Positions 15,633-26,689 of a DNA stretch of 64,000 nt are shown here, one piece after another (within the stretch, counting starts at the first letter, position 1; the number at the start of each line of letters is the position of its first letter). The notes beneath the pieces are model-generated. The model was not told the DNA's origin, did not search any database, and saw only the letters and a list, made by a program, of their open reading frames with translations. The position numbers and the translations under genes are program-made. Source of the stretch: Planctomycetota bacterium (GTDB lineage: Bacteria > Planctomycetota > UBA1135 > UBA2386); assembly GCA_020638735.1 (NCBI GenBank), contig JACKHZ010000009.1, forward strand, positions 752,615-816,614, read 5' to 3'.

Positions 15633-18600
15633 CTATGGCAGGAGCAATCCGCGTAGAACCGAGCGCCATTGACCGTCATGCAACTCGTGGGTGTTCACCA
15701 GCAGCTGCGCCGGAGCCCCGTTGCCGGCCTGCATCCAGCAACAATCGGCGAACCAGAGCTGCAGGTCCGGTCGATCCCCAGGGACCCACTGTGCGATCCA
15801 ACCGAGGCCACTGCCGTCCGCGAGCAGCACCCGCGGAGTTGCGAAGTCATGCCGCCCGCCGTGCTCCAGCACGATGGCGAAGTCCATGACCCCATCGCCG
15901 GTGATGTCGTCGATGCGCGCGAGGCTGCGAGGCGTGACCACCAGCCGATCCTGTAGCGTGATCGGCGGTTCGTCGAGCGGCTGTCGCACGACCAGTTCGC
16001 AGCGCCCCCGGCGCATCTCGTACCGCTCGAGCCCCACGAAGCCCGACGCGCCCGGCTCGAATCGCAAGGCGACGATGCCTATGGCCGCACCATGTTGGTC
16101 TACTGCCAACCGCGCCACAGCCTGGTAGCCGAGCTCCGGCCCTTCGACCACTTGCGGCTCCGTACCGCCTACGACAATGCGCAACGACCTGCTGTGGACC
16201 TGGCCAGCTGGCGTCTGACCGTAGTCCTGCATCAACAGCGCAGGCGTGCGGTCAGGGGCGGCCAGACCGTCGAGCAACTCCCGTCTGGCCATCGGGAAGG
16301 GACCGAATGACTGCCATACCAGTTCACCCGTATCACGATCGAGCACCTGCACCTCGCCCACCTTCTCCTCTCCATCTGGGCCCGGCGCGTGGTATCCACC
16401 AATCGCGACGCAACTCCGTCCATCGCCACGGAAGTCACCGGCGATGGCTACGTGGCTCCAAGCATCGTCACCGTAGAGCGAAGGACGAACGGACTCGGGC
16501 CACGTTCTGAGCACCCGTCGATCGGCCACCGAGTAGAGGAACACAGATCCACTGCTCTCCGCGCCGAATCGAAAACTGGAGGGATCGCCGACGAGAAGGT
16601 CTGGTGGCGATGCGTACACGGGGCTGGGCACTGGCAACAACCACGCGCCGCAGGACCTGCCATCAGCTCTACTCACACGCTCGTGGAACTCCTCGGGCAG
16701 GATCTCGTCGCGCAACCCCAGGTCAGGCCAGGAGAATCGACGGATGACACCCGTGACGCCGTCTCGCTGCACTGCCAGCAACACCTCGGGCCCACCATCC
16801 GCAGCAACGAACGGCACTATGCGAACTAGCTCTTCGCCAACGCCGAGTAGGTGACGGACTCCACCGGCCTCTGCCAGCAACAACGACTTGGCGGAGGGCG
16901 GAACAGCGCGGCGCGCGGTGGGCAGAGCCGCGGCATCACCCGGGTCGGCAACGATGGCAAAGCACGGAGGCTCGTCGTTCCAATGCCCACCGAAGACCTT
17001 GCCGTCACAGATACCGACGTCGATCAGATCCCGTGTCGGCCCGCGCTCCGCGTCGAGCCAGGCCCGCACGACGAGTCCGCGCGCACCGGCGACGCTGGTG
17101 AGCGCGAGTCGCGGCTCGAGCAACGACCGGCTCACCGCTTGGCTCTGGGCCACGTCGGAGTCCTGCATCGGCCAGGCGCGCGTGTCTTCCCCGTCGAAAC
17201 CCGCTTCGACCTTCAACGACTGAGCACGCAGCGCATGCCCCCGCAAGTACACCACAGCGGATCGCATCGGCTCGGGAAACGCGACGCGCAGTTCCAGTTC
17301 GTACAGACCGGCGGCTTCTGGTGTAAGGGCACACAACGCCGCCTGTAGGCCACCTCCACCGAGCACCGAGGGCTCGGCCGGCCCGAGCCACGCAGTCACA
17401 CGCCCGTGCCAGGTCACACCCTCGGGCAGCGGCGAGAACACAGTGCTCCATGTCCTCCGGAAGGAACCGTCGATGTCGGCCATCACCCTCGGCAACAGCT
17501 GCACATCAAGAGGCTGCAAGGAACTCGAAAATGTGAGTTCCTCGGTCCGCCCGCGCCCATCGATTGCGACCAACCGGTGCTCGCCCGGAGCGAGCAGCAG
17601 GCTCTCGTCGAACACGGCCGGATCCGCGATCTCGTGGCCATCGATGGTGCGACGGTCCCGGGGAACGGCAGGCGCCATCTGGTCGCGGCTGTAACCCGAT
17701 GTCAGCTGGACAATCGCGCGGCCCTGGAGCTGGTCCGCGCGAAAACCCCCCTCGTCGACACTGTTGGTGAGGATCCCCACGGATTGATCGCCTTCACCGG
17801 GCCTGACCAAGAACCTGCACGTAGTTGGGGCGAGACTGTCTCCGGCGACGGTCGCTTCGTGTTCCCCGTAGGCCAGCCAGAGGCGCTGCCCGAGCCAGTG
17901 CTTCGTGCCATCTTCCAGTTGCACGGCGCCGAGTTCTGGCGACCAGTTGCCGGCGAAGACCACATGACGACCACGTGGCCAAGCCAACCAGACGATCACC
18001 GCGATCAGAGCCGGTGCGCCGACTGACAGTCTGGCCATCGACCGTCGGTCCCTCAAGAACCGCCGCACAGCCGCAGGCCGCCTAGCCACTACGGTGCCTT
18101 GGCCGGCGGCTGCCCGCAAATCTGCAGCCAGATCGGCGGCGCTCTGGTACCGGCAGCGCGGCCGCGGATCGAGACAACGATAGAGGATTCCCTGCAGCTG
18201 CAGATCCAGGCGCGCGGCATGCCGACGCGCCAACAGGAACGGTCGGCTCGACTGCTCTACGACCTCGCCCAACTCGCGCCGGAGTGGCTCCCCGAGCAAA
18301 CCTAGATAGAGGATCAGCCCCAACGCGTAGATGTCCGCGCGCCCATCGACGCTTCCCGGATCCCGGGCGAGCTGCTCGGGCGCCATGTAGGCCAACGTCC
18401 CCATCGCCGCGCCGGAGACGGTGAACGACACCTTCACCTGCTGGTCACGCGCCAGACCAAAGTCGATCAAGACCGGCGACAGGTCGTCGCGGACGAGGAT
18501 GTTGGCGGGCTTGACGTCGCGGTGCACGATGCCGGCCTCATGCGCCAGATGAAGCCCGTCGGCGACTGCCGCGAGCAGACGCAGTAGACGTCGCTGATAG

Positions 18601-19151
18601 CGCGGCGACCGCCGACGCTCCTGCAGGCCGCCAGAGATTCCATCCAGGAGCAAGCCGGAGGCTGGCGACGCCCAGCCCGATGCATCGAGTTCCACATCCG
18701 CGAGCAGCCGATCCAGGTCGATGCCGCTGACGCGCTCCATGACCAACACGCCAGTGCCGTCATCCAGCACGGAGTGATCGCGGTATCGCACGATCGCAAC
18801 GTGTCGAAGGCTGTCGAGCACTCTGCACTCCTGCTCGAACCGCCGCTCCAGCCCCCCGGTCACGGCCGGAACGAGCTTCACGGCAACGTCTTCACCCTCG
18901 GCAGTCGTGCCGGCGTAGGTCACCCCCATGCCTCCCGCACCGAGGATCTGGCCGAGCGTGACATCGAGCACGACTTCCCCGGACCGACGAAACAGCTCGG
19001 CCCTTTGGCGAGACCGGTCGCCGAGCACATCCGCAAGCGCGGCGAATGGGTCTTGTGCGCGCGGCAGCCGCTCTTCGAGCCGACTCAGCAGATCGTCCCC
19101 CGTGCTGTCCGCCACCCCGTCTCCGCGCGCGTCGTCCGGCCGGGGGTTCAC
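15633..19151 (-). CDS. Membrane Ser/Thr protein kinase (Hanks type) with large extracytoplasmic domain
   Basis: 1172 residues. An N-terminal cytosolic segment is followed by a full kinase domain (about 64-345): glycine loop LGAGGMGVTY, VAVKLVP with the ATP lysine, HRDVKPANIL catalytic loop (about 208), DFGLA (about 230), and MAPEQLA. A single membrane helix lies near 372-392. The 780-residue outer part contains FG-GAP/VCBS-like segments with Asp-rich turns (DFRGDGRSCVAIGG, DITGDGVMDFAIV), suggesting a beta-propeller. The start is GTG at 19151, overlapping the sigma-factor stop as GTGA, so the two are co-translated. The kinase probably senses an external state and phosphorylates the sigma factor or its partner, as proposed for kinase-linked ECF factors in planctomycetes. 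That partnership is inference from gene order. Confidence 0.9.
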   Translation of the reverse strand: MNPRPDDARGDGVADSTGDDLLSRLEERLPRAQDPFAALADVLGDRSRQRAELFRRSGEVVLDVTLGQILGAGGMGVTYAGTTAEGEDVAVKLVPAVTGGLERRFEQECRVLDSLRHVAIVRYRDHSVLDDGTGVLVMERVSGIDLDRLLADVELDASGWASPASGLLLDGISGGLQERRRSPRYQRRLLRLLAAVADGLHLAHEAGIVHRDVKPANILVRDDLSPVLIDFGLARDQQVKVSFTVSGAAMGTLAYMAPEQLARDPGSVDGRADIYALGLILYLGLLGEPLRRELGEVVEQSSRPFLLARRHAARLDLQLQGILYRCLDPRPRCRYQSAADLAADLRAAAGQGTVVARRPAAVRRFLRDRRSMARLSVGAPALIAVIVWLAWPRGRHVVFAGNWSPELGAVQLEDGTKHWLGQRLWLAYGEHEATVAGDSLAPTTCRFLVRPGEGDQSVGILTNSVDEGGFRADQLQGRAIVQLTSGYSRDQMAPAVPRDRRTIDGHEIADPAVFDESLLLAPGEHRLVAIDGRGRTEELTFSSSLQPLDVQLLPRVMADIDGSFRRTWSTVFSPLPEGVTWHGRVTAWLGPAEPSVLGGGGLQAALCALTPEAAGLYELELRVAFPEPMRSAVVYLRGHALRAQSLKVEAGFDGEDTRAWPMQDSDVAQSQAVSRSLLEPRLALTSVAGARGLVVRAWLDAERGPTRDLIDVGICDGKVFGGHWNDEPPCFAIVADPGDAAALPTARRAVPPSAKSLLLAEAGGVRHLLGVGEELVRIVPFVAADGGPEVLLAVQRDGVTGVIRRFSWPDLGLRDEILPEEFHERVSRADGRSCGAWLLPVPSPVYASPPDLLVGDPSSFRFGAESSGSVFLYSVADRRVLRTWPESVRPSLYGDDAWSHVAIAGDFRGDGRSCVAIGGYHAPGPDGEEKVGEVQVLDRDTGELVWQSFGPFPMARRELLDGLAAPDRTPALLMQDYGQTPAGQVHSRSLRIVVGGTEPQVVEGPELGYQAVARLAVDQHGAAIGIVALRFEPGASGFVGLERYEMRRGRCELVVRQPLDEPPITLQDRLVVTPRSLARIDDITGDGVMDFAIVLEHGGRHDFATPRVLLADGSGLGWIAQWVPGDRPDLQLWFADCCWMQAGNGAPAQLLVNTHELHDGQWRSVLRGLLLP

Positions 19152-19738
19152 CAGCGCTCCTGCAGCATCTTCATCGCCCGCGACATGCGCTGGCGGAGTG
19201 CGACGGGCGTGAGCCCGAGCCGCGCCGCGATCTCCGCGTTCTCGTGGCCGTTGAGTCGCAGCATCAACGGCTCCCGATAGCTCTCGGGCAACCCGGCCAT
19301 CAGCTCCCGTAGGCGTCGACGATCCTCGCCGGCCATGGCGTCGACGCTCGGGGTCACCTGCTCGCCCGACATCTGATCATCGGCGACCTCGCCAAAGAAC
19401 TCGCCGGAACGCACGTTCATGCGACGCGCCTGCTGACCAACCTTCTGTTGCACGACCGCATGGGCGAAGGCCAGGAACTCCGGCCACGTGCAGCCACGGA
19501 ACCGTTCGATGTTGCGCACGAGGTGCAGCAGACCTTCCTGGGCCAGGTCTTCGGAATCGAGGCCGGCGCGCAACGAGCTGTACGGAGGTAGGTGCTTGCG
19601 GGCCATGTTCCTGATGCGCACCCAAAGCGCCAGCAGCGAGGCCGGGCCACCGCCTCCTTCGCGCCCCGCGAGTTCACGCAATTCCGACAGCACGGATTCG
19701 AGATCGCGCCCCTCACCGGGAGTCTCGTCTTCGCTCAT
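19148..19738 (-). CDS. ECF-type RNA polymerase sigma factor
   Basis: 196 residues. Region 2 is at about 25-100 (SLRAGLDSEDLAQEGLLHLVRNIERF, split here as DSEDLAQEG and LLHLVRNIERF, then WPEFLAFAHAVV). Region 4 is at about 135-195 (LPESYREPLMLRLNGHENAEIA, read in two parts, then LGLTPVALRQRMSRAM as the helix-turn-helix). No region 3 is present, as in ECF factors. I chose ATG 19738; the open frame runs on to 20008 but the extra 90 residues look non-coding. It overlaps the kinase start by 4 bases. No anti-sigma gene is nearby, so control may run through the adjacent kinase. Direct targets are unknown; a divergent gene for an exported LamG protein starts 247 bases away. Confidence 0.88.
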   Translation of the reverse strand: MSEDETPGEGRDLESVLSELRELAGREGGGGPASLLALWVRIRNMARKHLPPYSSLRAGLDSEDLAQEGLLHLVRNIERFRGCTWPEFLAFAHAVVQQKVGQQARRMNVRSGEFFGEVADDQMSGEQVTPSVDAMAGEDRRRLRELMAGLPESYREPLMLRLNGHENAEIAARLGLTPVALRQRMSRAMKMLQERW

Positions 19739-19912
19739 CGATCGACCTGCTCCACGTCTTCCATGGCTCGTGATTCTGCCAACAGCCGGCGCCTCGATCA
19801 CGCACCACCGCCAGAAGCTTGGCGGCATCGATTGACCAGTCGACTGACTCCCGGCGAAGGCTCGCGATCCACCTGAGGCGACAGTGGATTGGAATCCGCA
19901 GGTGCGCGCGCT

Positions 19913-19935
19913 GTGACAACAGAAGTCGGTGTCAC
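19913..19935. promoter_or_regulatory. Inverted repeat in the sigma/LamG divergent region
   Basis: GTGACA (19913-19918) and TGTCAC (19930-19935) form a 6-11-6 inverted repeat upstream of the LamG gene and between divergent genes. It could be an operator or a hairpin. There is no further support. Confidence 0.25.
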
Positions 19936-19944
19936 CATCGACGG

Positions 19945-19965
19945 CCCCAGACATTCCTCCTGGGG
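19945..19965 (+). promoter_or_regulatory. 5' leader hairpin of the LamG gene
   Basis: CCCCAG (19945-19950) pairs with CTGGGG (19960-19965) around a 9-base loop. It ends 8 bases before the ribosome site, so if transcribed it would sit in the leader and could stabilise the message or affect initiation. Confidence 0.3.
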
Positions 19966-19973
19966 TAACCATG

Positions 19974-19980
19974 AAGGAGA
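19974..19980 (+). promoter_or_regulatory. Ribosome binding site AAGGAGA deciding a start
   Basis: AAGGAGA lies 5 bases before ATG 19986. An in-frame ATG at 19971 would bury this strong site, so 19986 is the better start. Confidence 0.65.
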
Positions 19981-19985
19981 AGTCC

Positions 19986-21158
19986 ATGCAGCGAATCCCC
20001 AACATCACGCTCGGCGCCTGGATGAGCGCCGCGCTGGCCGTCGCGTCGGCCTGCCTACCTGCCCAGCAAAGCCACTACGCCGTCGCCTTGAACGGTATCG
20101 ACGCCTACGGAACCGCCGCGGGCGTCGGCGACCTCGTCACCAACTCGACCTGGGAGGCTTGGGTGAAGATCCCGGCCAACCCAGTGACTCCGGCCAGCTA
20201 TCGGCCCGTGCTGTTCCGCTGGGGCATGTACTCACACGGCCTGGACATCAACGTCAGCACGGGACAGGCACAGGTGAACACGTATTCGTGCCCCGCCAGC
20301 TGCCCCGCCGGCCAATCGGCCAACGGTGTTCTTGCCGCAGACACATGGCACCACGTTGCCGAGGTCTACGGCCCCGAGGGGGGCCCCTCTTGCACCGTCT
20401 ACGTCGACGGCGTGCAGGTCGCCTCGTGCGCTGCTCTTGGATGTAACCCCTACGCTGGATGGCAGACCGTGCTCGGCGCTGTGGGCTACATCGGCTACTC
20501 GTCCTTCCTGCATGCCACCGTCGACGAGGCCCGGATCTCCAGCACCCCACGCTACTCGGCCAGTTTCATCCCGCAGCGTCGCTTCGTCGCCGACGCGCAG
20601 ACAGTTGGACTCTGGCACTTCGACGAAGGCAACGGAGCAATCGCGCATGACAGCAGCGGCAACGGCCGCGACTTCACGCTGTACGGCGGCTATCAGTGGG
20701 TCCAGGGCAACCTCACGCAGGATGCCGAGTGGCACATGTTCGGCAGCGGGTGCGCCGGCAGCGCTGGCACCGCGACCCTGGATGCAGTGGACGATGCGAT
20801 CCCGACCCTCGGCACGACGTTCCACATGCAGCTGACGAACCTGCCCGCGACCCCAATCTCCGTGCCCTTCGTCTACCTCGGTTACTCGAATCAGTGGCCC
20901 GATGGAACGCCGCTCGCGCTTCCGATGGACGTGTACGGGATGCCTGCAGCCTGCACGCAGTACGTCGACCCGACCAACGGCTACATCTTCGCCCTTGTCA
21001 ACGGCTGGGGCACCGCCAACTGGGACGTGGTCATCCCGCCTAGCCCTCTGCTCGACGGCGCCACGGTCTACGTGCAGGGAATTGTGCTCGACTGGCAATT
21101 GACGACACCGCTACCTGCGCTCTCGACGAACGCCGGGGAGATGGTGATGAGGTTCTGA
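19986..21158 (+). CDS. Secreted LamG/concanavalin-like protein with shared C-terminal domain
   Basis: 390 residues with a signal peptide (hydrophobic 9-24, cleavage near LPAQ). Residues about 28-240 are a LamG-like jelly roll: STWEAWVK, DTWHHVAEVY, CTVYVDGVQV, VDEARISSTPRYS and GLWHFDEGNG are the usual strand motifs of this sugar- or protein-binding fold. A GSGCAGSAGT segment near 255 precedes the C-terminal domain (about 264-390) shared with other secreted proteins of the window. There is no catalytic site, so binding or a structural role outside the cell is likely. It is divergent from the sigma/kinase pair, which may control it, and its codon use matches that block. Confidence 0.85.
   Translation: MQRIPNITLGAWMSAALAVASACLPAQQSHYAVALNGIDAYGTAAGVGDLVTNSTWEAWVKIPANPVTPASYRPVLFRWGMYSHGLDINVSTGQAQVNTYSCPASCPAGQSANGVLAADTWHHVAEVYGPEGGPSCTVYVDGVQVASCAALGCNPYAGWQTVLGAVGYIGYSSFLHATVDEARISSTPRYSASFIPQRRFVADAQTVGLWHFDEGNGAIAHDSSGNGRDFTLYGGYQWVQGNLTQDAEWHMFGSGCAGSAGTATLDAVDDAIPTLGTTFHMQLTNLPATPISVPFVYLGYSNQWPDGTPLALPMDVYGMPAACTQYVDPTNGYIFALVNGWGTANWDVVIPPSPLLDGATVYVQGIVLDWQLTTPLPALSTNAGEMVMRF
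20775..21155 (+). other. Shared C-terminal secretion-associated domain, copy in LamG protein
   Basis: Residues about 264-390: IPTLG opens it as YPTLG does in the S8 peptidase, then FVYLGYSNQ, ALPMDVYGMPAAC, WDVVIPPSPLLDGATVYVQG and PALSTNAGE. This is the longest and most divergent copy in the window. Confidence 0.45.
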
Positions 21159-21170
21159 GGACACTACCGC

Positions 21171-21195
21171 GTGGCAAGAAGCACACCGTTGCCAC
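21171..21195 (+). terminator. Hairpin after the LamG gene
   Basis: GTGGCAA (21171-21177) pairs perfectly with TTGCCAC (21189-21195) around 11 bases, 13 bases after the stop at 21158. No T-run follows. Confidence 0.4.
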
Positions 21196-21223
21196 CCGCC
21201 CCGCGCCCCTGCACGCTTGCGGC

Positions 21224-22027
21224 ATGGCCCGCCGCCACCTGCTGCCGATCGCGCTCACCCTGACCACGCTCCTGTCCGCGCAGGAGCCCACCGCACCCGA
21301 CGCCGCGCCCGACGCCACCGCGCCGCCGGCCAATGGCACCCAGCTGTGGCTGCCGCACTCGACCGGGCGGGTCACCATCGACGCCTCGTGGACGGTGCTG
21401 CGACCGGCGGACATCGAGGCCGCCACGCGGCCCTCCGACCCGAGCGCCGAGCCGGCGCACACGATCCTGCTGACGACGCTCGACGAGCTGCGCGAGCACG
21501 GCCAGCCGGCGGAGCACCTGATCCTCCAGCGCACGCCGGCGCCCGGACAACTGCAGCTGATCAACTGCTACGCGAGCGAGACCGCCGTCAAGACCGCCGA
21601 CCTGCTCGACGAACGCGCGGTCGAGCAGATGCGGACCAAGCTGCTCGCAGACTTCGGCGAAGGCGCGCGCGTCGTCGACAACGCGCGCACCGAGCTGTTC
21701 GCGACCGGCGGCCTGCTGATGCGGTACGAACGCACCCGCGGCGCGATCACGTGGCGCCACGACTTCTACCTGGTGCCGGCCGAGAAGCACCTGCAGTACT
21801 TCGAGGTCGTCTCGACGGCCGACGAACCGAACGCGCAGCCGATCGTCGAGGCAGTGCTGCGCTCGTTCGACGGCGCCAAGGAAGGCGACACGCTGCAGGG
21901 CATGATCCTCGGCGGCGTGGCGGGCGCGATCGGCGGTGCCCTGGTCGCGACGTGGCTCGGTCGCCGCCGCCGCGCCGCGCTGGCGGCCGCCGGAACAGCC
22001 GCTGGACCGGGCGCGAACGCAAGCTAA
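21224..22027 (+). CDS. Exported membrane-anchored protein of unknown function
   Basis: 267 residues. The signal peptide is residues 1-19 (LLPIALTLTTLLSAQ). A middle domain of about 200 residues with alternating strands (WTVLRPADIEA, HDFYLVPAEKHLQYFEVV) is followed by a C-terminal membrane helix (about 227-246, Gly/Ala rich) and a short RRRR cytosolic tail. The middle domain loosely recalls PsbP/DUF1795-type folds, but I cannot confirm this. The gene precedes tex by 45 bases on the same strand, with a hairpin in between. Function unknown. Confidence 0.75.
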   Translation: MARRHLLPIALTLTTLLSAQEPTAPDAAPDATAPPANGTQLWLPHSTGRVTIDASWTVLRPADIEAATRPSDPSAEPAHTILLTTLDELREHGQPAEHLILQRTPAPGQLQLINCYASETAVKTADLLDERAVEQMRTKLLADFGEGARVVDNARTELFATGGLLMRYERTRGAITWRHDFYLVPAEKHLQYFEVVSTADEPNAQPIVEAVLRSFDGAKEGDTLQGMILGGVAGAIGGALVATWLGRRRRAALAAAGTAAGPGANAS

Positions 22028-22039
22028 CGTGTCCCGACT

Positions 22040-22057
22040 CGCCGGGGTCAGCCGGCG
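22040..22057 (+). terminator. Short hairpin between the 21224 gene and tex
   Basis: CGCCGG (22040-22045) pairs with CCGGCG (22052-22057) around 6 bases. It could end the upstream message or fold in the tex leader just before its GAGGAG ribosome site. Confidence 0.3.
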
Positions 22058-22072
22058 ATCCAGAGGAGCCAA

Positions 22073-24544
<2,472 letters not shown>

Positions 24545-24560
24545 TCGCCGCCGCCAGACC

Positions 24561-25898
24561 TCAGTCGCCGCCGACCGAGGCGGCGATGCGGCGGCCGGCG
24601 GCGCGCACCGCGTCGTCCGGCGCCTGCTCCACCAGGCGGGTGAAGTCGACGCCCCCGTCCAGCTCGGCGAGCACCCGATCGATGCCCGCCTGCAGCAGCG
24701 CGCGATGGCCGGCGTCCCCGTCGGGCATGCGCCGCAGCCTCGACGACAAGATCCGCTGGCGCACCATCGTCGTCGCGGCGCGGCGCGCCGACCGCACCTC
24801 GGCGTCACTCGGCGGATCGTTCGCCAGCGAACGCATCGCCACGACGAGCGCGCGTTCGAGGCCCTCGGTGTCGGCAGCCTCCGCCGCCGCGCCCTCGCCG
24901 TCGGCGGCGGACCGCGGCGCGATCGCGATGCGCACCGAGCCGTCCGCCGGCGTCTCGACCCAGGCGTGCAGGGGCCGAGGTTCCGCTGCGGCATCCGCGT
25001 CCTGCGCTCGCGGCGCGGGCGTGCGCAGTCGCTTGGCGCAGACCTCCGCGGCGAGCCGCACGGCGACCCGTTCCGCTGGCTCGGCCGGCGCGAGAACGGT
25101 TCGCACGGCCGCGACACGCTCCGCGGACGCCGCCTTGGCCGTGAGCGGTGGCAGCTCATCGGACGGCGCTGCTGCTGCTGCGCGCTGGAACACCCGCCCG
25201 GCGAGGTCGCGCACCTGCTCGGCGTCGATCCGCCCCGCGACGATCAGCACGCAGCGCTCCGGTCGGTAGTGCGCGCGCCGGAACGCGACCAGTTCGTCGA
25301 GGGTCAGGCCCGTCATGTCGGCTTCGGTGCCGGCCTTCGGCAGGCGCGCCTGCTGTTCGAGCATCCAGCGCAGGCGCGGGTTGGATGCGAGGCTCGCCGC
25401 CACGTTGCGCACCTCGGCGACCGCGCGCGGCCGCTCCTGCGCGAGGGTGGCGTCGTCGAACCGACTCTGGTGCAGCATGTCGGCGAACACACCGAGCGTG
25501 CGCTCGAGGTCCGTCAGGTCGGGGGCCGACGCATCCCCCGCGGCCGGCGGCGCGGGACGCAGCGAGTAGAAGTAGGTGCCGGCCCACATCGTCTCGGCGT
25601 TGCAGTCGACGAACGGCTGGCCGAGCGGACCGCCCTTCGACAGCACCGCGAACGGGTCGTCGAGGTCCCCCGCCGGGCTGTTCAGCACCAGGTGTTCGAC
25701 GAGGTGCGCCGCGCCGTTCCAGCCGTCTGCTTCGTCGTAGACACCGGCGCGCACGCCGAGCACGACCGCGATCGAGGCGGCGTTGTCGACCGGGATCGTG
25801 ACGATGCGGGGCGCGTCGACGCCGGCCTGCGGCGCGCTCTGGCAAGGCGCCGCGGAGGCGAGCGTGAGCAGCACGAAGAGCGATGCGGGTTCTCTCAT
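24561..25898 (-). CDS. Exported M16 (insulinase/pitrilysin family) zinc peptidase
   Basis: 445 residues. ATG 25898 opens a signal peptide (REPASLFVLLTLASAAPCQ) and follows a GGAG site 7 bases back; the frame extends to 25946. The inverted zinc motif HxxEH is intact (AHLVEHLVL, about 65), and the third ligand is probably the glutamate of AEVRN about 76 residues later. The layout fits an active M16 half followed by a partial second half; classic M16 proteins pair an active and an inactive domain, so either this one is shortened or it works as a homodimer. It probably degrades peptides in the periplasm. The ankyrin lipoprotein gene lies 79 bases upstream on the same strand. Confidence 0.88.
   Translation of the reverse strand: MREPASLFVLLTLASAAPCQSAPQAGVDAPRIVTIPVDNAASIAVVLGVRAGVYDEADGWNGAAHLVEHLVLNSPAGDLDDPFAVLSKGGPLGQPFVDCNAETMWAGTYFYSLRPAPPAAGDASAPDLTDLERTLGVFADMLHQSRFDDATLAQERPRAVAEVRNVAASLASNPRLRWMLEQQARLPKAGTEADMTGLTLDELVAFRRAHYRPERCVLIVAGRIDAEQVRDLAGRVFQRAAAAAPSDELPPLTAKAASAERVAAVRTVLAPAEPAERVAVRLAAEVCAKRLRTPAPRAQDADAAAEPRPLHAWVETPADGSVRIAIAPRSAADGEGAAAEAADTEGLERALVVAMRSLANDPPSDAEVRSARRAATTMVRQRILSSRLRRMPDGDAGHRALLQAGIDRVLAELDGGVDFTRLVEQAPDDAVRAAGRRIAASVGGD
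24565..24586. terminator. Hairpin at the tex / M16 convergent junction
   Basis: TCGCCGCC (24565-24572) pairs perfectly with GGCGGCGA (24579-24586) around 6 bases, 20 bases after the tex stop. It lies within the last codons of the M16 gene, so it may be a codon-use by-product. Confidence 0.35.
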
Positions 25899-25976
25899 GA
25901 CGGACTCCGTGAAGCTCCACGGCCAGGTCCGCCGGCTGTTCAGCATTTCTGGACCAGGCGCCGAGAACCGCCCCGG

Positions 25977-26639
25977 CTACTTCGCGCCGGCCTGGTCCAG
26001 CACCTTGGCCGTCTCCGCGTGCCCGCCCTCCTTCGCCGCCGCGAGCGGCGTGCGGCCGTCGCCAGACCCGCCGTCGACCTTGGCGCCGCGCTCGAGCAGG
26101 ATGCGCGCGAGCTCGGTGTTGCCGCGGATCGCCGCCAGCATCAACGGCGACGAACCCTCCGCGGCGCCGGCCTCGATCGCCGCACCGGCGCCGAGCAGCT
26201 GCCGCACGACATGGCCGTTGGCGTCCGACGCCCAGCAGGCGAGCTGCAGCGCGGTGCGGCCGTTCTCTTCGGTCGCCTCGAGCGCCACCTTCTTGCCCAG
26301 CAACCAATCGACGAGCTCGTCGCGACCGTTCTCGGCGGCGAGGTGCAGCACCGTCGCGCCGGTGCCCGGCTGCGTCGCCGCGAGATCCGCGCCGCCAGCG
26401 AGCAGCGCCTCGATCACCGCGACGCGCCCGAGCTGCGCGGCGCCGTGCAGCGCCGTGTTGCCGCTGGCAGTCGCCGCCTTGGCCCACTCTGGATGCGCCG
26501 CGAGGCCGGCCTGTACGTCTTCGACCTTGCCCATCGCCGCAGCGTCGACGAACGCCTGCAGGTCCGGCGGCGCCTTCGCCCCGCAAGCGACCAACACGAG
26601 CGCAGACCACACCACCAGCGAACGAGCGAGCTGCATCAT
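25977..26639 (-). CDS. Ankyrin-repeat lipoprotein
   Basis: 220 residues. The leader MMQLARSLVVWSALVLVACG ends in a lipobox (LVAC), so the protein is probably lipid-anchored. From residue 35 onward come four to five ankyrin repeats with the usual GxTxLHxAA consensus: GNTALHGAAQLG, GATVLHLAAENG, GRTALQLACWA, SSPLMLAAIRG and GRTPLAAAKEGG. Such repeats mediate protein contacts. A second ATG one codon later is equally possible as start. It lies 50 bases after the HEAT-like gene on the same strand. The partner is unknown. Confidence 0.9.
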   Translation of the reverse strand: MMQLARSLVVWSALVLVACGAKAPPDLQAFVDAAAMGKVEDVQAGLAAHPEWAKAATASGNTALHGAAQLGRVAVIEALLAGGADLAATQPGTGATVLHLAAENGRDELVDWLLGKKVALEATEENGRTALQLACWASDANGHVVRQLLGAGAAIEAGAAEGSSPLMLAAIRGNTELARILLERGAKVDGGSGDGRTPLAAAKEGGHAETAKVLDQAGAK

Positions 26640-26689
26640 CAGGAGGCTAGCGAACCCGGCCCCGACTCCCAGCCCCGTTCGTCACGTCA

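Noticed and set aside
15633..21158. Genomic island with mobile element
   Set aside because: Codon use differs by eye, but no integrase, transposase, tRNA or flanking direct repeat was found.
24561..25946. Earlier start of the M16 gene at 25946
   Set aside because: It would put about 16 non-leader residues ahead of a clear signal peptide, and the GGAG site favours 25898.
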